Part shown: piece after piece, positions 52,513 through 61,641 of the stretch
Position numbering within the stretch: position 1 is the first letter of the stretch
Layout of the letters: every line of letters starts with the position of its first letter
Source of the DNA: Branchipolynoe longqiensis
Lineage: Eukaryota > Annelida > Polychaeta > Phyllodocida > Polynoidae
Length of the DNA: 64,000 nucleotides
NCBI GenBank assembly: GCA_030323885.1
Contig: CM059188.1
Coordinates: 115,781,430 to 115,845,429 of the forward strand
Direction: 5' to 3'
Program-made: the position numbers and the translations under genes
The notes under the pieces: model-generated
Told to the model about the DNA's origin: nothing
Seen by the model: the letters and a program-made list of their open reading frames with translations, nothing else
The model's database searches: none

Positions 52513-52519
<7 letters not shown>
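52369..52519. repeat. Hairpin with perfect arms of about 56 bp
   Basis: Left arm from ACATGTAAATGTGAATATAT to TTCTAAGCGGTATATATA, right arm from TATATATACCGCTTAGAA to ATATATTCACATTTACATGT, exact inverted complements around a loop of about 40 nt. It lies next to a TA microsatellite; probably a young foldback MITE. Confidence 0.8.
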
Positions 52520-52551
<32 letters not shown>

Positions 52552-52552
<1 letters not shown>

Positions 52553-52690
52553 CAGCAGCACTTCAACACTTTTGCAGGCTGCTTTCATGAAATGTACAAC
52601 CGCACAAAACACCATACCGGCCTAAATGGAGAGTGGCAGTCAAGTAATGAAAGCAGTCTTTGTCGCATCGCGACCAACAGCATGATGTCT
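52552..52690 (-). repeat. Inverted copy of the repeat at 42660
   Basis: CACTTCAACACTTTTGCAGG, GCTTTCATGAAATGTACAAC and GGCAGTCAAGTAATGAAAGC match the reverse complement of 42665-42800, with a 14-bp insertion (CGGCCTAAATGG region). Confidence 0.65.
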
Positions 52691-52814
52691 GTCATTTTGT
52701 AATGGATTGATCTGTAAAGGGATTGAGGCTAGTTTAATATTCACCCACCATGCGCACAGCATGTAACGCGAAGACATCCCGGTTGACAACAAATTGCATC
52801 ATTAGATATATATT

Positions 52815-53008
52815 TCACTACTCAGTCACATTATCCTGACACTGAGCCAAGCAGTCCTTGCTCAATCCTAATTATGATGAGCTCCTGGATAGGAAGCGAC
52901 AAGTATCAATTTTGAAGTCATTGGTTTAACTCGATCAGGGTTCGAACCTCGCGATCTCCCAAAACGGGAGACGGACGCTCAACTCATTTGGCCATCCCAT
53001 CTGGTCAG
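52815..53008 (-). mobile_element. SINE-1 copy, head and body
   Basis: CACTACTCAGTCACATTATC, CATTGGTTTAACTCGATCAG, GGGTTCGAACCTCGCGATCT, GGCCATCCCATCTGGTC. The 3' tail is missing. Confidence 0.7.
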
Positions 53009-54033
53009 AATGTGAAGCGTTAGTGCTCTGTACCTCCGCCAGGTGGCTGTAGTCAGCAGCTAACTGTGTCCTGGTGTCGCCACGTGGTGGCATTTTCATT
53101 TGAAATCAGTCAGCTCGTGAAAGTGTTGTTTGCACTCTTTGATATGGCTGATATGATAAACAGTTGTATAAATATACGATCTGTCGGTCGTGATAGCCGA
53201 GCTTGGAATCATATCAATATCTCAGGCGACGGAGTTGGGGACCATTGTTATATAAAAGTGATGCAATGTGTGCCCAGTCAGTGTGTGACATATAAATAAC
53301 TATGTGTAATTGTTATGACGCATGGTGACCGGGATTGCGGGATGATGTCCGGATATTAAGATATGGGTTACTAATTACAGAAATGTTCCTTCCATGCACA
53401 TGGAAGAGTGCAAATGGAGAGGGGCATAGATTATTGTTTAATGTTTAATGTAACTGTATTACGACGACTTGTTACCACGGGACTGCTGGGTAAGCACATC
53501 CAGCCAGTCTGCATATATTAGGGACACCACCTGCCCTTGGGTTGAGTGACAGGTGCCCCCCTCTTGGGTGCCACCCCTCCCAGGCTGCAGAGGTGTCTGG
53601 TTGGCTGGCTTTGTGAGCCCAGGCACCTTGTACTCCTTGTACTTGCTGGACAGACAAACACTCACTCTAGAGATACCAAAGGAAGCAGTTCACCTCAGAG
53701 CTGTGTGTAACACCCATAGGACTTAGGTTCAATGGGCTGTAGGCACTGATTTTGACTGAACAAGCAGAAGCTATGTGGGTCTGTTTAGCAGGTTGTAAGT
53801 GAGTCAGGGTGGCAGGTCACTAGTAGGTAAACAAAAGTTGTAGCAATAAAGCTCAACCTTATCAGTGTCAATCTTGCGTGACTTGTATCCCTTTCTTTCT
53901 TATGAGTTGTGTTTTGGTATTTAGTGGGGGGAGACTGGTAGACAGTTGCTAGGATCCTTCTGATAGTAGTGAGTATAAGAGGAGTAACTGCGACAGCCAG
54001 CAGTAATTCTTCACAGTGGTGTGCGCGTATGTG
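53009..54033. other. Unassigned; 53468-53915 is LTR-like
   Basis: From 53468 (TGTTACCACGGGACTGC) to about 53915 there is a segment with AGCAATAAAGCTCAACC (polyadenylation-like) followed by a U-rich end, similar in style to a solo LTR. I could not fix its borders or find a second copy, so this is weak. Nothing else is recognised. Confidence 0.3.
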
Positions 54034-54388
54034 TTAAAGGGGCATTGTCCGATGGTTTAGATTTTCTCTCATTTAACAAAATATTTATATTGAATTGATT
54101 GTTATGATCTACCTTACCTCACCTTGAAGTAATTTTAATTTTAAATGAATAACTTTTGAGATATTTGAAGTGAACCTATGTCAAATTAGTTTTGGAGAGC
54201 ACATTAAAATTCTGCCACCATAGGCTTCTGCAGACACAAGTTCTATTAAATTGGGTCAGTTTCCCCTTCTATGTGGTGATAAATACTTTATAAGTGCATC
54301 AGTATCTACGTTAGATATGTCAAATAAAATCTAGATAATTGTTTTGGTTTTGAAAATTTGAAGTTCCATCGGATTATGCAGCTTTAAG
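54034..54388 (+). mobile_element. TTAA-MITE copy, full length
   Basis: TTAAAGGGGCATTGTCCGAT to CATCGGATTATGCAGCTTTA, TTAA at each end, complete body. Confidence 0.8.
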
Positions 54389-54713
54389 CTGGTATTTATA
54401 TATTTATTGTGTTTTCTTTTAGGTGAGGTTGGTTATGTACACAGCAACAGCTGGTCTATTTAGACATGTCCCCCCACATAAGGGATGGTATAACTGGAAA
54501 CCAGTCAAACATTATGACCTACCTGTCCTAAATAAACATTAATAAGAAGTTGGTAATATAAATATCAAATGCTTCCAAATCTCAAGCTACCACTTGCTAA
54601 CTACTGACTCACTAAGATTAAGAAGCGAGTCCAATATGGCATTTCCAAGATCCCAAAGTTGGTGTCTACGCCACAACTAGCCGGGCCCCCGTCCATGCTA
54701 CATTGCACACTGC

Positions 54714-55054
54714 TTAAAGTAGCGTAGTCCGATGGTTTTTAGTTTCTGACATTTTCTTAGGTTGTCATTAAAATGTACCTTACTTTCGCTTGAAGTAACT
54801 TTTATTTTAAATGGATCTCTTTTGAGATATTTGAAGTGCAACCATCAACATTAATTTTGGCAGGCATCCGAACGTTCTGACACCATAGCCTTCTGCAGAA
54901 ACAGGTTATATTAGATTACTTCACTATTCCCTTCTGTGTGGCAACAAATGTTCAATAAGTGCACCAGTATCTAAGTTAGATATGTGGAATCAAATGTAGA
55001 TAATTGTTTTAATTTTGAAAATGTAATGTTTTCATCGGACTGTGCAGCTTTAAC
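54714..55054 (+). mobile_element. TTAA-MITE copy, full length
   Basis: TTAAAGTAGCGTAGTCCGAT to CATCGGACTGTGCAGCTTTA, the best preserved copy here. Confidence 0.8.
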
Positions 55055-55692
55055 ACAAATACAACAAGTAGTAATTCACCAAATTAGATTATATACTAGC
55101 ACAAATACACTGCAACGCAACCAAATAAAACACACGTAGGAGGGGAACCATTACCTTAGGAGATCAGGAACCAGGTGTTTATGGGGTCAAAACGAGTTTG
55201 GGCTTAACGTTGCACAAGCCGGTGATTTTGAGTTTCTGTAATATTTTGTAAATATACATCTTAAGTTGATCATCATATTAAAATGTATTTTAGTTTGATG
55301 TATCTTCTATTTCAAAAGCTTAACTTTAGAAATAATTTAAAGGAAAACATACCAAATTAATTTTAATGTGCACATCGAAATGGTGGACATGAGCTGTGTG
55401 TACCCATTTTCAAGCAGAATAGTGCAGAAGCGCCAAGGTACATTAATTGTTTACTGAGTGCACCAGTATCGAAATTGAATATGTAGGATCAAATCTGGGA
55501 CAGTGTTTTGGTTTTTAAACGTATATGTTTCCAATCGATTGTTCATGTTGGTTTGTCAACATGGGTAATTTGCGTGCGAACAAGGAGTTACTGCGGTGGC
55601 GCCACCTGGGTTCAATCCCGCTAACCACCATGCCTCCTGTCAGAATTCCGCAAACCAACTCATGCATGCGAGACTCGTGATGGCACATCCAG

Positions 55693-56553
55693 TTGTCAAC
55701 AGCCCGCCAGATCCTGACTTCACCAGTACGCCTCCAACAGCTGGACCATCAACACCCCCAGCTTTACTCGGCTCATCACCAGACACCTCAACCCCCAGAC
55801 ATGTTCTCCATACCAAAGATGCCTCGCGCCTCCAAGCGTCAACCTCGCAGGGGGCAGCCGAGGTCGGTGGTAGCTCCTCCGCCAACGGGCACCCAGCAGC
55901 CAACTCCACCGCCGACAGACTCCGCCCATGCAGACACCTCGGATGCCACCCACCAGCAGTCTCTGGCCGACACATTGGCTTAGCAAGCCAAGGTCAACCG
56001 ATCCATGCTTGAGCGTATGTCTGCCATGGAGACTAATAAGAAGAAAAGGAGATGCTCCCCCACTCGGGAATCCTCAACCGCCTCATCATGCTCATCGTCT
56101 AGCCGTCGCCACACCGTTTCTCATCACAAGGAGTGGCCGAGTCTGGAAAAATCATCTTCACCAGAGGCGAGTCGGCCTTGGCGCCCGAACACCACATCAA
56201 GGAGCAGCAAGTCGCACCAAAAGAGCGAGGATAAGGACCATCGCCGGACAAGGAGAAGCCACAATGGGAGGCACTCCACATCATCGGATGATGACCGCAG
56301 ACACCGTGAAGTCATCAACGACATAATGCAAGCGAATGACACCTACAACAAACCCCGACGAGGTAGGAAGCCCCTTCTTCCTCATACCTTTATTATTCAT
56401 GGAGAGCAGAAAGGAAAGGTAGGCCAGGGCATGAGCCTGTCTGCTATCCACAGGATGGCCAAGGATCCGGCCGTCCCTCATGCCTTGGCCGAGCCCCTGG
56501 CAGAGCACATTGAACACATTGTCGAAATGGCCGGGGAATGGGCTCGACCGTGA
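55693..56553 (+). pseudogene. gag: Truncated Gag-like protein of E5, with one in-frame TAG
   Basis: A single frame runs from the ATG at 55693 to 56553, interrupted by TAG at 55981. After the TAG comes QAKVNRSMLERMSAMETNKK, aligned with the helical N-terminus of the E1 Gag (QQADLARTMSDRIQALE). Then a Ser/Arg-rich region (SSCSSSSRRHTVSHHK), RREVINDIMQ-like sequence, and LLPHTFIIHGEQKGK, the shared Gag motif. It ends MAGEWARP, before the Cys/His region, which is deleted. It is probably not functional, but may preserve packaging signals. Confidence 0.7.
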
Positions 56554-56615
56554 TCTACACATACGTCCCCCGGGCCGCGTTCTCCACAGCGACTCAGGCT
56601 CTCTCCACTCACTTA

Positions 56616-56739
56616 GTTGAGAGCCTGAATCGATGAACATTTGACCTTTGAACTTTTGACCTTGTGAACACTACTACTATACCTGACTATTTCTTGAATG
56701 AAGTACATGTCAAATAGCTGCTTGTTTGTGTTGTAAATT
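56616..56739 (+). repeat. E5 repeat B1
   Basis: Matches B2 (57016-57138) throughout with about ten differences; both hold an AATGAAG/AATAAAG polyadenylation-like site. Confidence 0.85.
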
Positions 56740-57015
56740 GTTCATGTTGGTTCGTCAACATGAGTAATTTGCACGCGAACACGGTTACTGCGGTGGCCCC
56801 ACGTGGGTTCGATCCCACTAAGCACCACGCCTCCTGCCGGAATTCCCACGAACCAACTCTCGTGCATGAGACTCATGACATCATGCCCGGTTGTTGACAG
56901 CCTGCCAGATCCTGACTACACCAGTATGCCTCCAGCATATGACCATCAACACCACCAGCCTTACTCGGCCGCCCACCCATCCCTACAAACAGACAAACAC
57001 ACTACAAGCGATAGG

Positions 57016-57138
57016 GTTGAGAGCCTGAATGGATGAACATTTTACCTTTGAACTTTTGACCTTGTGAACACTACCTCTATACCTGACTACTTCTTAAATA
57101 AAGTCCATGTCAAATAGCAGCTTGTTCATGTTGAAATT
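57016..57138 (+). repeat. E5 repeat B2
   Basis: 3' terminal copy; ends GTTGAAATT against the MITE remnant ATGCAG. Confidence 0.85.
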
Positions 57139-57182
57139 ATGCAGTTTCAATGTACATAGGGCTCATAATATAGCATAGGTCT

Positions 57183-57845
57183 GTGAGATCTGTAACTTGT
57201 AAATACTTCAAGGTTTGTAAGTACTTCAAGGAATGTAATTACTTCATGGTATGTAAGTACTTCAATGTATGTAAGCACTTCAAGGCATGTAAGTACTTCA
57301 ATGTCTGTAAGTATGTCATGGGCTGTAAGTACTTCAATGTATGCAAGTACTTCAAGGTATGTAAGTACTCAAGTACTTACAGACCTGAGTAGGACAGGTA
57401 CTTAATACCTTGAAGTACTAACACATCTGTATGTAAGCATGTATGTAAGTACTTCCAGGTATGTAAGTACTTCCAGGTATGTAAGTACTTCAAGGTATGT
57501 AAGTACTTCAATGCATGTAAGTACTTTCAGATCTCTAAGTACTTCAATGTATGTAAGTACTTCAAGGCATGTAAGTACTTCAAGGTATGTAAGTACTTCA
57601 AGGTCTGTAAGTACTTCCATGTCGGTAAGTACTTTCAGATACGTTAGTACTTCAAGGTATTAAGTATTTCAAGGCATGTAAGTACTTCAATTATTTGTAA
57701 GTATTTCAAGGTATGTAAGTACTTCAAGGTCTGTAAGTATTTCAAGGTCGGTAAGTACTTTCAGATCTGTAGTACTTCAAGGTATGTAAGTGATTCAACG
57801 TGTATAAGTACTTCAAGGCATGTAAGTACTTTCAGGTGTCACTGA
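57183..57845. repeat. 18-bp minisatellite (GTAAGTACTTCAAGGTAT), left block
   Basis: About 36 units, mostly clean. Because 18 is a multiple of three, all frames give repeated peptides (CKYFKV, YVSTSR). A local inversion occurs near 57365-57420 (CAAGTACTTACAGACC). The array resumes at 58608. Confidence 0.9.
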
Positions 57846-57879
57846 CAAGTACTGGTGACTGGTGCCGGAAAAGAAATGA

Positions 57880-58560
57880 ACACTGAACACAGCTAAGACA
57901 GAGTATATGGTCTATGCCACAAAATCAAAAAAGAATAAGGCACAACAGATTGAACTACAAATAGAGGGAGTCAAGCTTAAAGAAGTTGACTCCTACAAAT
58001 ACTTGGGCAACACAATTGACTCTACGCTAAATATAAGACAACAAATCTGCAGGCTCAACCAATACCTAGCCCTCAAATTAACTAGCTTCAGAAAATTGAG
58101 AGACTACATTAGTAAGAATACTGCACTGCTCCGATACAAGACCACAATCTTTTACTATAACGACATAATTTATAGCCTGGCAACAAAACAACAGGAGGAC
58201 AAGCTGCAAAAAGTCCAGAACCAAGCACTTAGAACTGTGTTTAAGGGTAAAATATAGAGTGTACAGGACATGCACATGGAAGCAAATCTTGAAAACCTAG
58301 CCCAGTGGCAGGACATTCATCTGTTGTCACTTATGTATAAAAGATCAAAAGAACCACAATGCAGTGATCCACTGAACAGGCAGACAAAAATGGGAGATGG
58401 ACCACTCCTCAGAGTTCTTAGACCAAGCACAAACAAACTAGCTAAGGCACCAATATTTAAAGGCAGCAAGATGTGGAACAAACTACCATCTGCAATTAGA
58501 AGTGCACCTTCCTAGCAAGGCTTTAAATCACTGATCAGGATGCATCTCACTGGCCAGGCC
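57880..58560 (+). pseudogene. LINE reverse transcriptase C-terminal fragment inside the minisatellite
   Basis: One frame from 57907 to 58515 with a TAG at 58255: NSAKTEY-like start, VDSYKYLGNTIDSTLN, LTSFRKLRDYISKNTALL, YNDIIYSLATKQQEDKLQKV, QNQALRTVFKGK, then ANLENLAQWQDIHLLSLMYK and STNKLAKAPIFKGSKMWNKL. It is the same family as 4546-7110 but uninterrupted. The catalytic FADD box is not included. Flanked on both sides by the 18-bp array. Confidence 0.8.
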
Positions 58561-58607
58561 CTTGAAGAAGGACCATAGCTTGGATTATGTGCCCTGCTTT
58601 GTCCCCC

Positions 58608-58785
58608 CTTGTAAGTACTTCAAGGTCTGTAAGTATTTCAAGGCATGTAAATACTTTCAGGTATGTAAGTACTTCAAGGTATGTAAGTACTTAAAGGTCT
58701 GTAAGTACTTCAAGGTATGTAACTACTTAAAGGTCTGTAAGTACTTCAAGGTATGTAAGTACTTCAAGGTAAATTTCTATTTACA
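58608..58785. repeat. 18-bp minisatellite, right block
   Basis: About ten units of GTAAGTACTTCAAGGTAT continuing the array of 57183-57845. Confidence 0.9.
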
Positions 58786-58794
58786 TGTTAATTT

Positions 58795-58995
58795 TGGGAT
58801 ATCGGGTGCTGATGGCCTAATTTCCCAGTGGGGCAGTACTATATAGTCGCCATGAGTGGGCACTATCACAAGTCGGTGCCCATTCTGATATGACCTTAGA
58901 TGTTCCCAGGACGTAAAACTCCAACAACCAACCAACCCACCCTCTCCGTCCCGTCCTGACATGAGCTTAGATGTTGCTAGGTCGTAAAACAACAA
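58795..58995 (+). mobile_element. SINE-1 3' fragments, two in tandem
   Basis: GGGATATCGGGTGCTGATGG ... CCCAGGACGTAAAACTCC at 58795-58935, then a second tail CCGTCCTGACATGAGCTTAG ... GTCGTAAAACAACAACAAAC. Confidence 0.65.
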
Positions 58996-59043
58996 CAAAC
59001 AACAAACAAACCCTCTCCGTGACTGCACATGCAGACAACCCTC

Positions 59044-59255
59044 ATCGCTCGGAGTGCACCGGAGGACAGCCTGGTACGCCACCTGGCGATTAACATGCGA
59101 ACTAATGTAACATCCAGAGAGGCACCAGATGACAGCCTGGTACACCACCTGGCGATTAACATGCGAATTAATACAACATCCAGAGAGGCACCAGGGGACA
59201 GCCTGGTACGCCACCTGGCAATTAACATGCAAACTAATATAACATCCACATAGGC
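59044..59255. repeat. 66-bp tandem repeat, about three units
   Basis: Units containing GACAGCCTGGTACGCCACCT and GGCGATTAACATGCGAACTA repeat at 66-bp spacing, with a few substitutions. Confidence 0.9.
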
Positions 59256-59257
59256 GC

Positions 59258-59805
59258 CAGATGGAGTGAGTTTGAACAAGTCCTCCTCTGGCTGCTTGGG
59301 CTACCACTCCTCCGTGCCGTCGTCGTTATCGACCGTACTTATGTTTACGGCTGTCATCTTGCTATGGCACACTCTCGCAAAGTGGCCAATCTTCTTGCAT
59401 CCGGAACATGCCTTGCTTTGGCGGGACATGCGTCGCGGTCACGCCTGTGGGAGTATCCACACCAACCATACTGTATGTGTGCCGGTGTTTTTGTTTTGTT
59501 GCTCGCGTCCCCATCTGGCAGGTGGCCGCTGCTGTTGTTGTCCCATCACCCATGGTGCCTGTTGTGTCATTTCGTAGCATTATACGGCGTCCACTGCGTA
59601 TTCAGAGCTACTAGGGCCAGCTAGTTGTTTCGCCCCATGTTCGCTCATCCTGCACATCTCCTCGCACAGCTGGAATGACAACTTGGGAGTTTGAAGCAGA
59701 CGGTCCCTGAGGGTATTGCATTTAATACCACTTACCAACCTGGAGCAGATGAGTGATTCCTCTAAATCACCATACTGGCAATGTCCGATTTTATTTTGTA
59801 CCTCC
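59258..59805 (-). pseudogene. gag: Ty3/gypsy-type Gag fragment with zinc knuckle
   Basis: The reverse strand reads QNKIGHCQYGDLEESLICSR, LVSGIKCNTLRDRLLQTP and LCEEMCRMSEHGAKQ, a typical capsid C-terminal region of Ty3-type Gag. After low-complexity sequence with a frame change comes CSGCKKIGHFARVC, a perfect CCHC (C-x2-C-x4-H-x4-C) nucleic-acid-binding knuckle, and a stop after GTEEW. Its N-terminal side is cut at 59806 by the MITE at 59808-60627. It is a relic and lies only 0.9 kb from the Ty3-like element at the right edge, but whether they belong together is unknown. Confidence 0.7.
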
Positions 59806-59807
59806 CA

Positions 59808-60627
59808 GGGCCCGTATTCATGAGCGCGGGGTACGGTTAGTCGGAGGTTAGGCTTAGTCGTTGGGTAGCTATCCCGCCGGTTAACGGCGGAGATTAATTA
59901 GGTCAATCGGCATTCACCAATGTTCTAGCCGGTCGGGATAGCTACCCCTTCGCTTTGTTTACATTCGTCAATTCGAAAATATTAATATCTACGCCATTAC
60001 GGCGTCAGCATTAATATCGGTTCGCATTTAGGGTTAATTTGAGCAAATTTCACTTATTGCATATGTAATTCTGTTAAATATGACAGCATTGAATAGATTT
60101 GGGCGTAAGGAATTCACGCCGATTTGGCGGTGACCATTTTTGCGCTGATTTGTGTACTTTACATTCGGCGATTCGAAAATATTAATATCGACGCCGTTAC
60201 GGCGTCAGCATTAATATCCGTTCGCATTTAGGGTTAATTTGAGCAAATTTCACTTATTGCGTATGTAATTCTGTTAAATATGACAGCATTGAATAGATTT
60301 GGGCGTTAGGAATTCACGCCGATTCGGCGGTGACGGCGGCAGCCATTTTTGCGCCGATTTGTGTACTTTACATTCGTCGATTCGAAAATATTAATATCGC
60401 CGCCGTTACGGCGTCAGTGTTAATTTCACTTCGGATTTAGGGTTAATTTGAATAAATTTCACTTATTGCGTATTTAAATCTATCAAATATGATCGCATTG
60501 AATAGATTCAGACCCACACAGGCTCACTACCCCTCGGGGTAGTGGCTTACCCCTGCTTCGAAATAGGGGTAGGGTACCCTCCGGTTAGAGCCCCAGGGTA
60601 GTGCTACCCCAAGCTCATGAATACGGA
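59808..60627. mobile_element. MITE with CCGTATTCATGAGC ends and three internal satellite units
   Basis: Left CCGTATTCATGAGCGCGGGG and right CCCCAAGCTCATGAATACGG are inverted complements with two mismatches. The inside has about three tandem copies of a unit near 200 bp (ACATTCGTCAATTCGAAAAT, TTAGGGTTAATTTGAGC, GACAGCATTGAATAGATTTG). The same unit, reversed, lies in the MITE at 45742-46438. Confidence 0.75.
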
Positions 60628-60665
60628 TTTTCCACCGTTAGCCGGGGGGGGATACCCTACCCTAC

Positions 60666-60785
60666 TGTAGTATATGGATGACACTTGAACACCTCGACGT
60701 CCAGTCTGTAAGTGTTTATTTCCCTTCCAATCTCTGACGTCACCCCTCGAGCCTCTGGCTATACGCACTCTACGTATACCTTACA
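60666..60785 (-). mobile_element. Short 3' LTR (120 bp) of a Ty3/gypsy-like element
   Basis: TGTAGTATATGG ... ATACCTTACA: TG...CA with TGTA/TACA inverted termini. On the minus strand it is preceded by a purine tract (about 60804-60786, AAAAGGGGAGGGAAGA), the expected plus-strand primer, and holds AATAAA (GGGAAATAAACAC). The 5' LTR would be outside the window, so the call rests on position and motifs. Confidence 0.6.
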
Positions 60786-61035
60786 TCTTCCCTCCCCTTT
60801 TTTTTAAATTTTTTTTTTATTTATACAAAATGTCACATTGTCTTAATAATTAGTTTATATATATATATATATATATATATGAACGGGTAACATAGTGAAC
60901 CTGGAACTTGGAAACATGGATGAACGATCGAGTAAGTTATTATATAGCGAGCAGTATAACATAGTTTCGTGGGGAACATCAACATTTATGATGTGTCGAA
61001 CACATGAAACTTGACATGTAAACATTGGTATTGGT

Positions 61036-61641
61036 TTATTTGTATTTGTAATTGCTTTCTGGAAACCCAAATCTTTTCGGCGGACGTGAGACGCGTCCAC
61101 TCTGAGTCGTGTATAGTTTTGTTGTTTTGTCAGGTATGCTGTGTTTGTTCATGAACATTGTTTGATTAGCTTTGGTGCTATTTTGTGGTGCACCGTTATT
61201 CAGGGCCTGGCAATGTGTGTTATCAGTTGGTGGTACTTTAAACATGTGCACCCGGTTTCGGTGTAATTCCTTCCCCGCGCAGTTTACAATGACATAATCT
61301 TTGGGGTTTTGTTTGTTTGTACGTGTTATAGTGCCACCCCTCCATTTACCGTCGTGTGTTTTGTACCTGACGTGGTCTGCGATTTGTAGCAACTTTTTTT
61401 CTTTACCCGCTCTTTTATCATAGTAGTATTTTTGACGCTCCTGTAATTGGGCAAGGTTTTTTGTTTTGCATTTTTGAACCTCTGGGTGCAATTTTTTTGT
61501 TGTTGTTGGCATTTTAGATCGAACGCGACGACTCATGAGCAGTTGAGCTGGAGAGGCGTTCATCTTAGTGAGAGGAGTATTTCGGTAGTTTAATAAGTAC
61601 AGGTTGTAGTCCTGGTCATTATCCCCTGCTTTTTTCATCAT
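61036..61641 (-). CDS. pol: Integrase C-terminal region of a Ty3/gypsy-like element
   Basis: About 201 residues: NLYLLNYRNTPLTKMNASPA (end of the integrase core), LLMSRRVRSKMPT, QERQKYYYDKRAGKEKKLLQ and ADHVRYKTHDGKWRGGTITR, the usual SH3-like C-terminal region, then RVSRPPKRFGFPE. It continues the integrase at 61619 after a one-base difference in a run of nine A (minus strand). That is probably a homopolymer error or a recent mutation rather than a true gene start. It ends at a stop 250 bp before the purine tract. Confidence 0.8.
   Translation of the reverse strand: MMKKAGDNDQDYNLYLLNYRNTPLTKMNASPAQLLMSRRVRSKMPTTTKKLHPEVQKCKTKNLAQLQERQKYYYDKRAGKEKKLLQIADHVRYKTHDGKWRGGTITRTNKQNPKDYVIVNCAGKELHRNRVHMFKVPPTDNTHCQALNNGAPQNSTKANQTMFMNKHSIPDKTTKLYTTQSGRVSRPPKRFGFPESNYKYK

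Larger units (their letters stand above)
55541..57138 (+). mobile_element. Non-autonomous Ngaro-like derivative E5
   Basis: A1 (55541-about 55780), gag fragment, B1 (56616-56739), A2 (56740-about 56970), B2 (57016-57138). A1/A2 share GTTCATGTTGGTTTGTCAAC-like starts and CCAGATCCTGAC; B1/B2 share GTTGAGAGCCTGAATCGATG and CCTTTGAACTTTTGACCTTG. RT, RNase H and YR are absent, so movement would need enzymes from a full element. No target duplication is seen at the insertion point in the TTAA-MITE. Confidence 0.8.
55204..57150 (+). mobile_element. TTAA-MITE copy split by element E5
   Basis: Left part 55204-55540 (TTAACGTTGCACAAGCCGGT ... GTTTCCAATCGATT) and right end 57139-57150 (ATGCAGTTTCAA) join to give the family end CGATT-ATGCAG. 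E5 occupies the gap exactly. Confidence 0.75.

Noticed and set aside
53468..53915. Solo LTR
   Set aside because: The polyadenylation-like site and general layout fit, but no inverted termini, target duplication or second copy was found; reported only as LTR-like.
55720..55986. Reverse-strand frames opposite the E5 gag
   Set aside because: Shadows of the Gag-coding strand; no similarity to anything else in the window.
57183..57845. Regular repeats resembling a CRISPR array
   Set aside because: Units are 18 bp head to tail with no unique spacers, in a eukaryotic repeat setting; it is a minisatellite.
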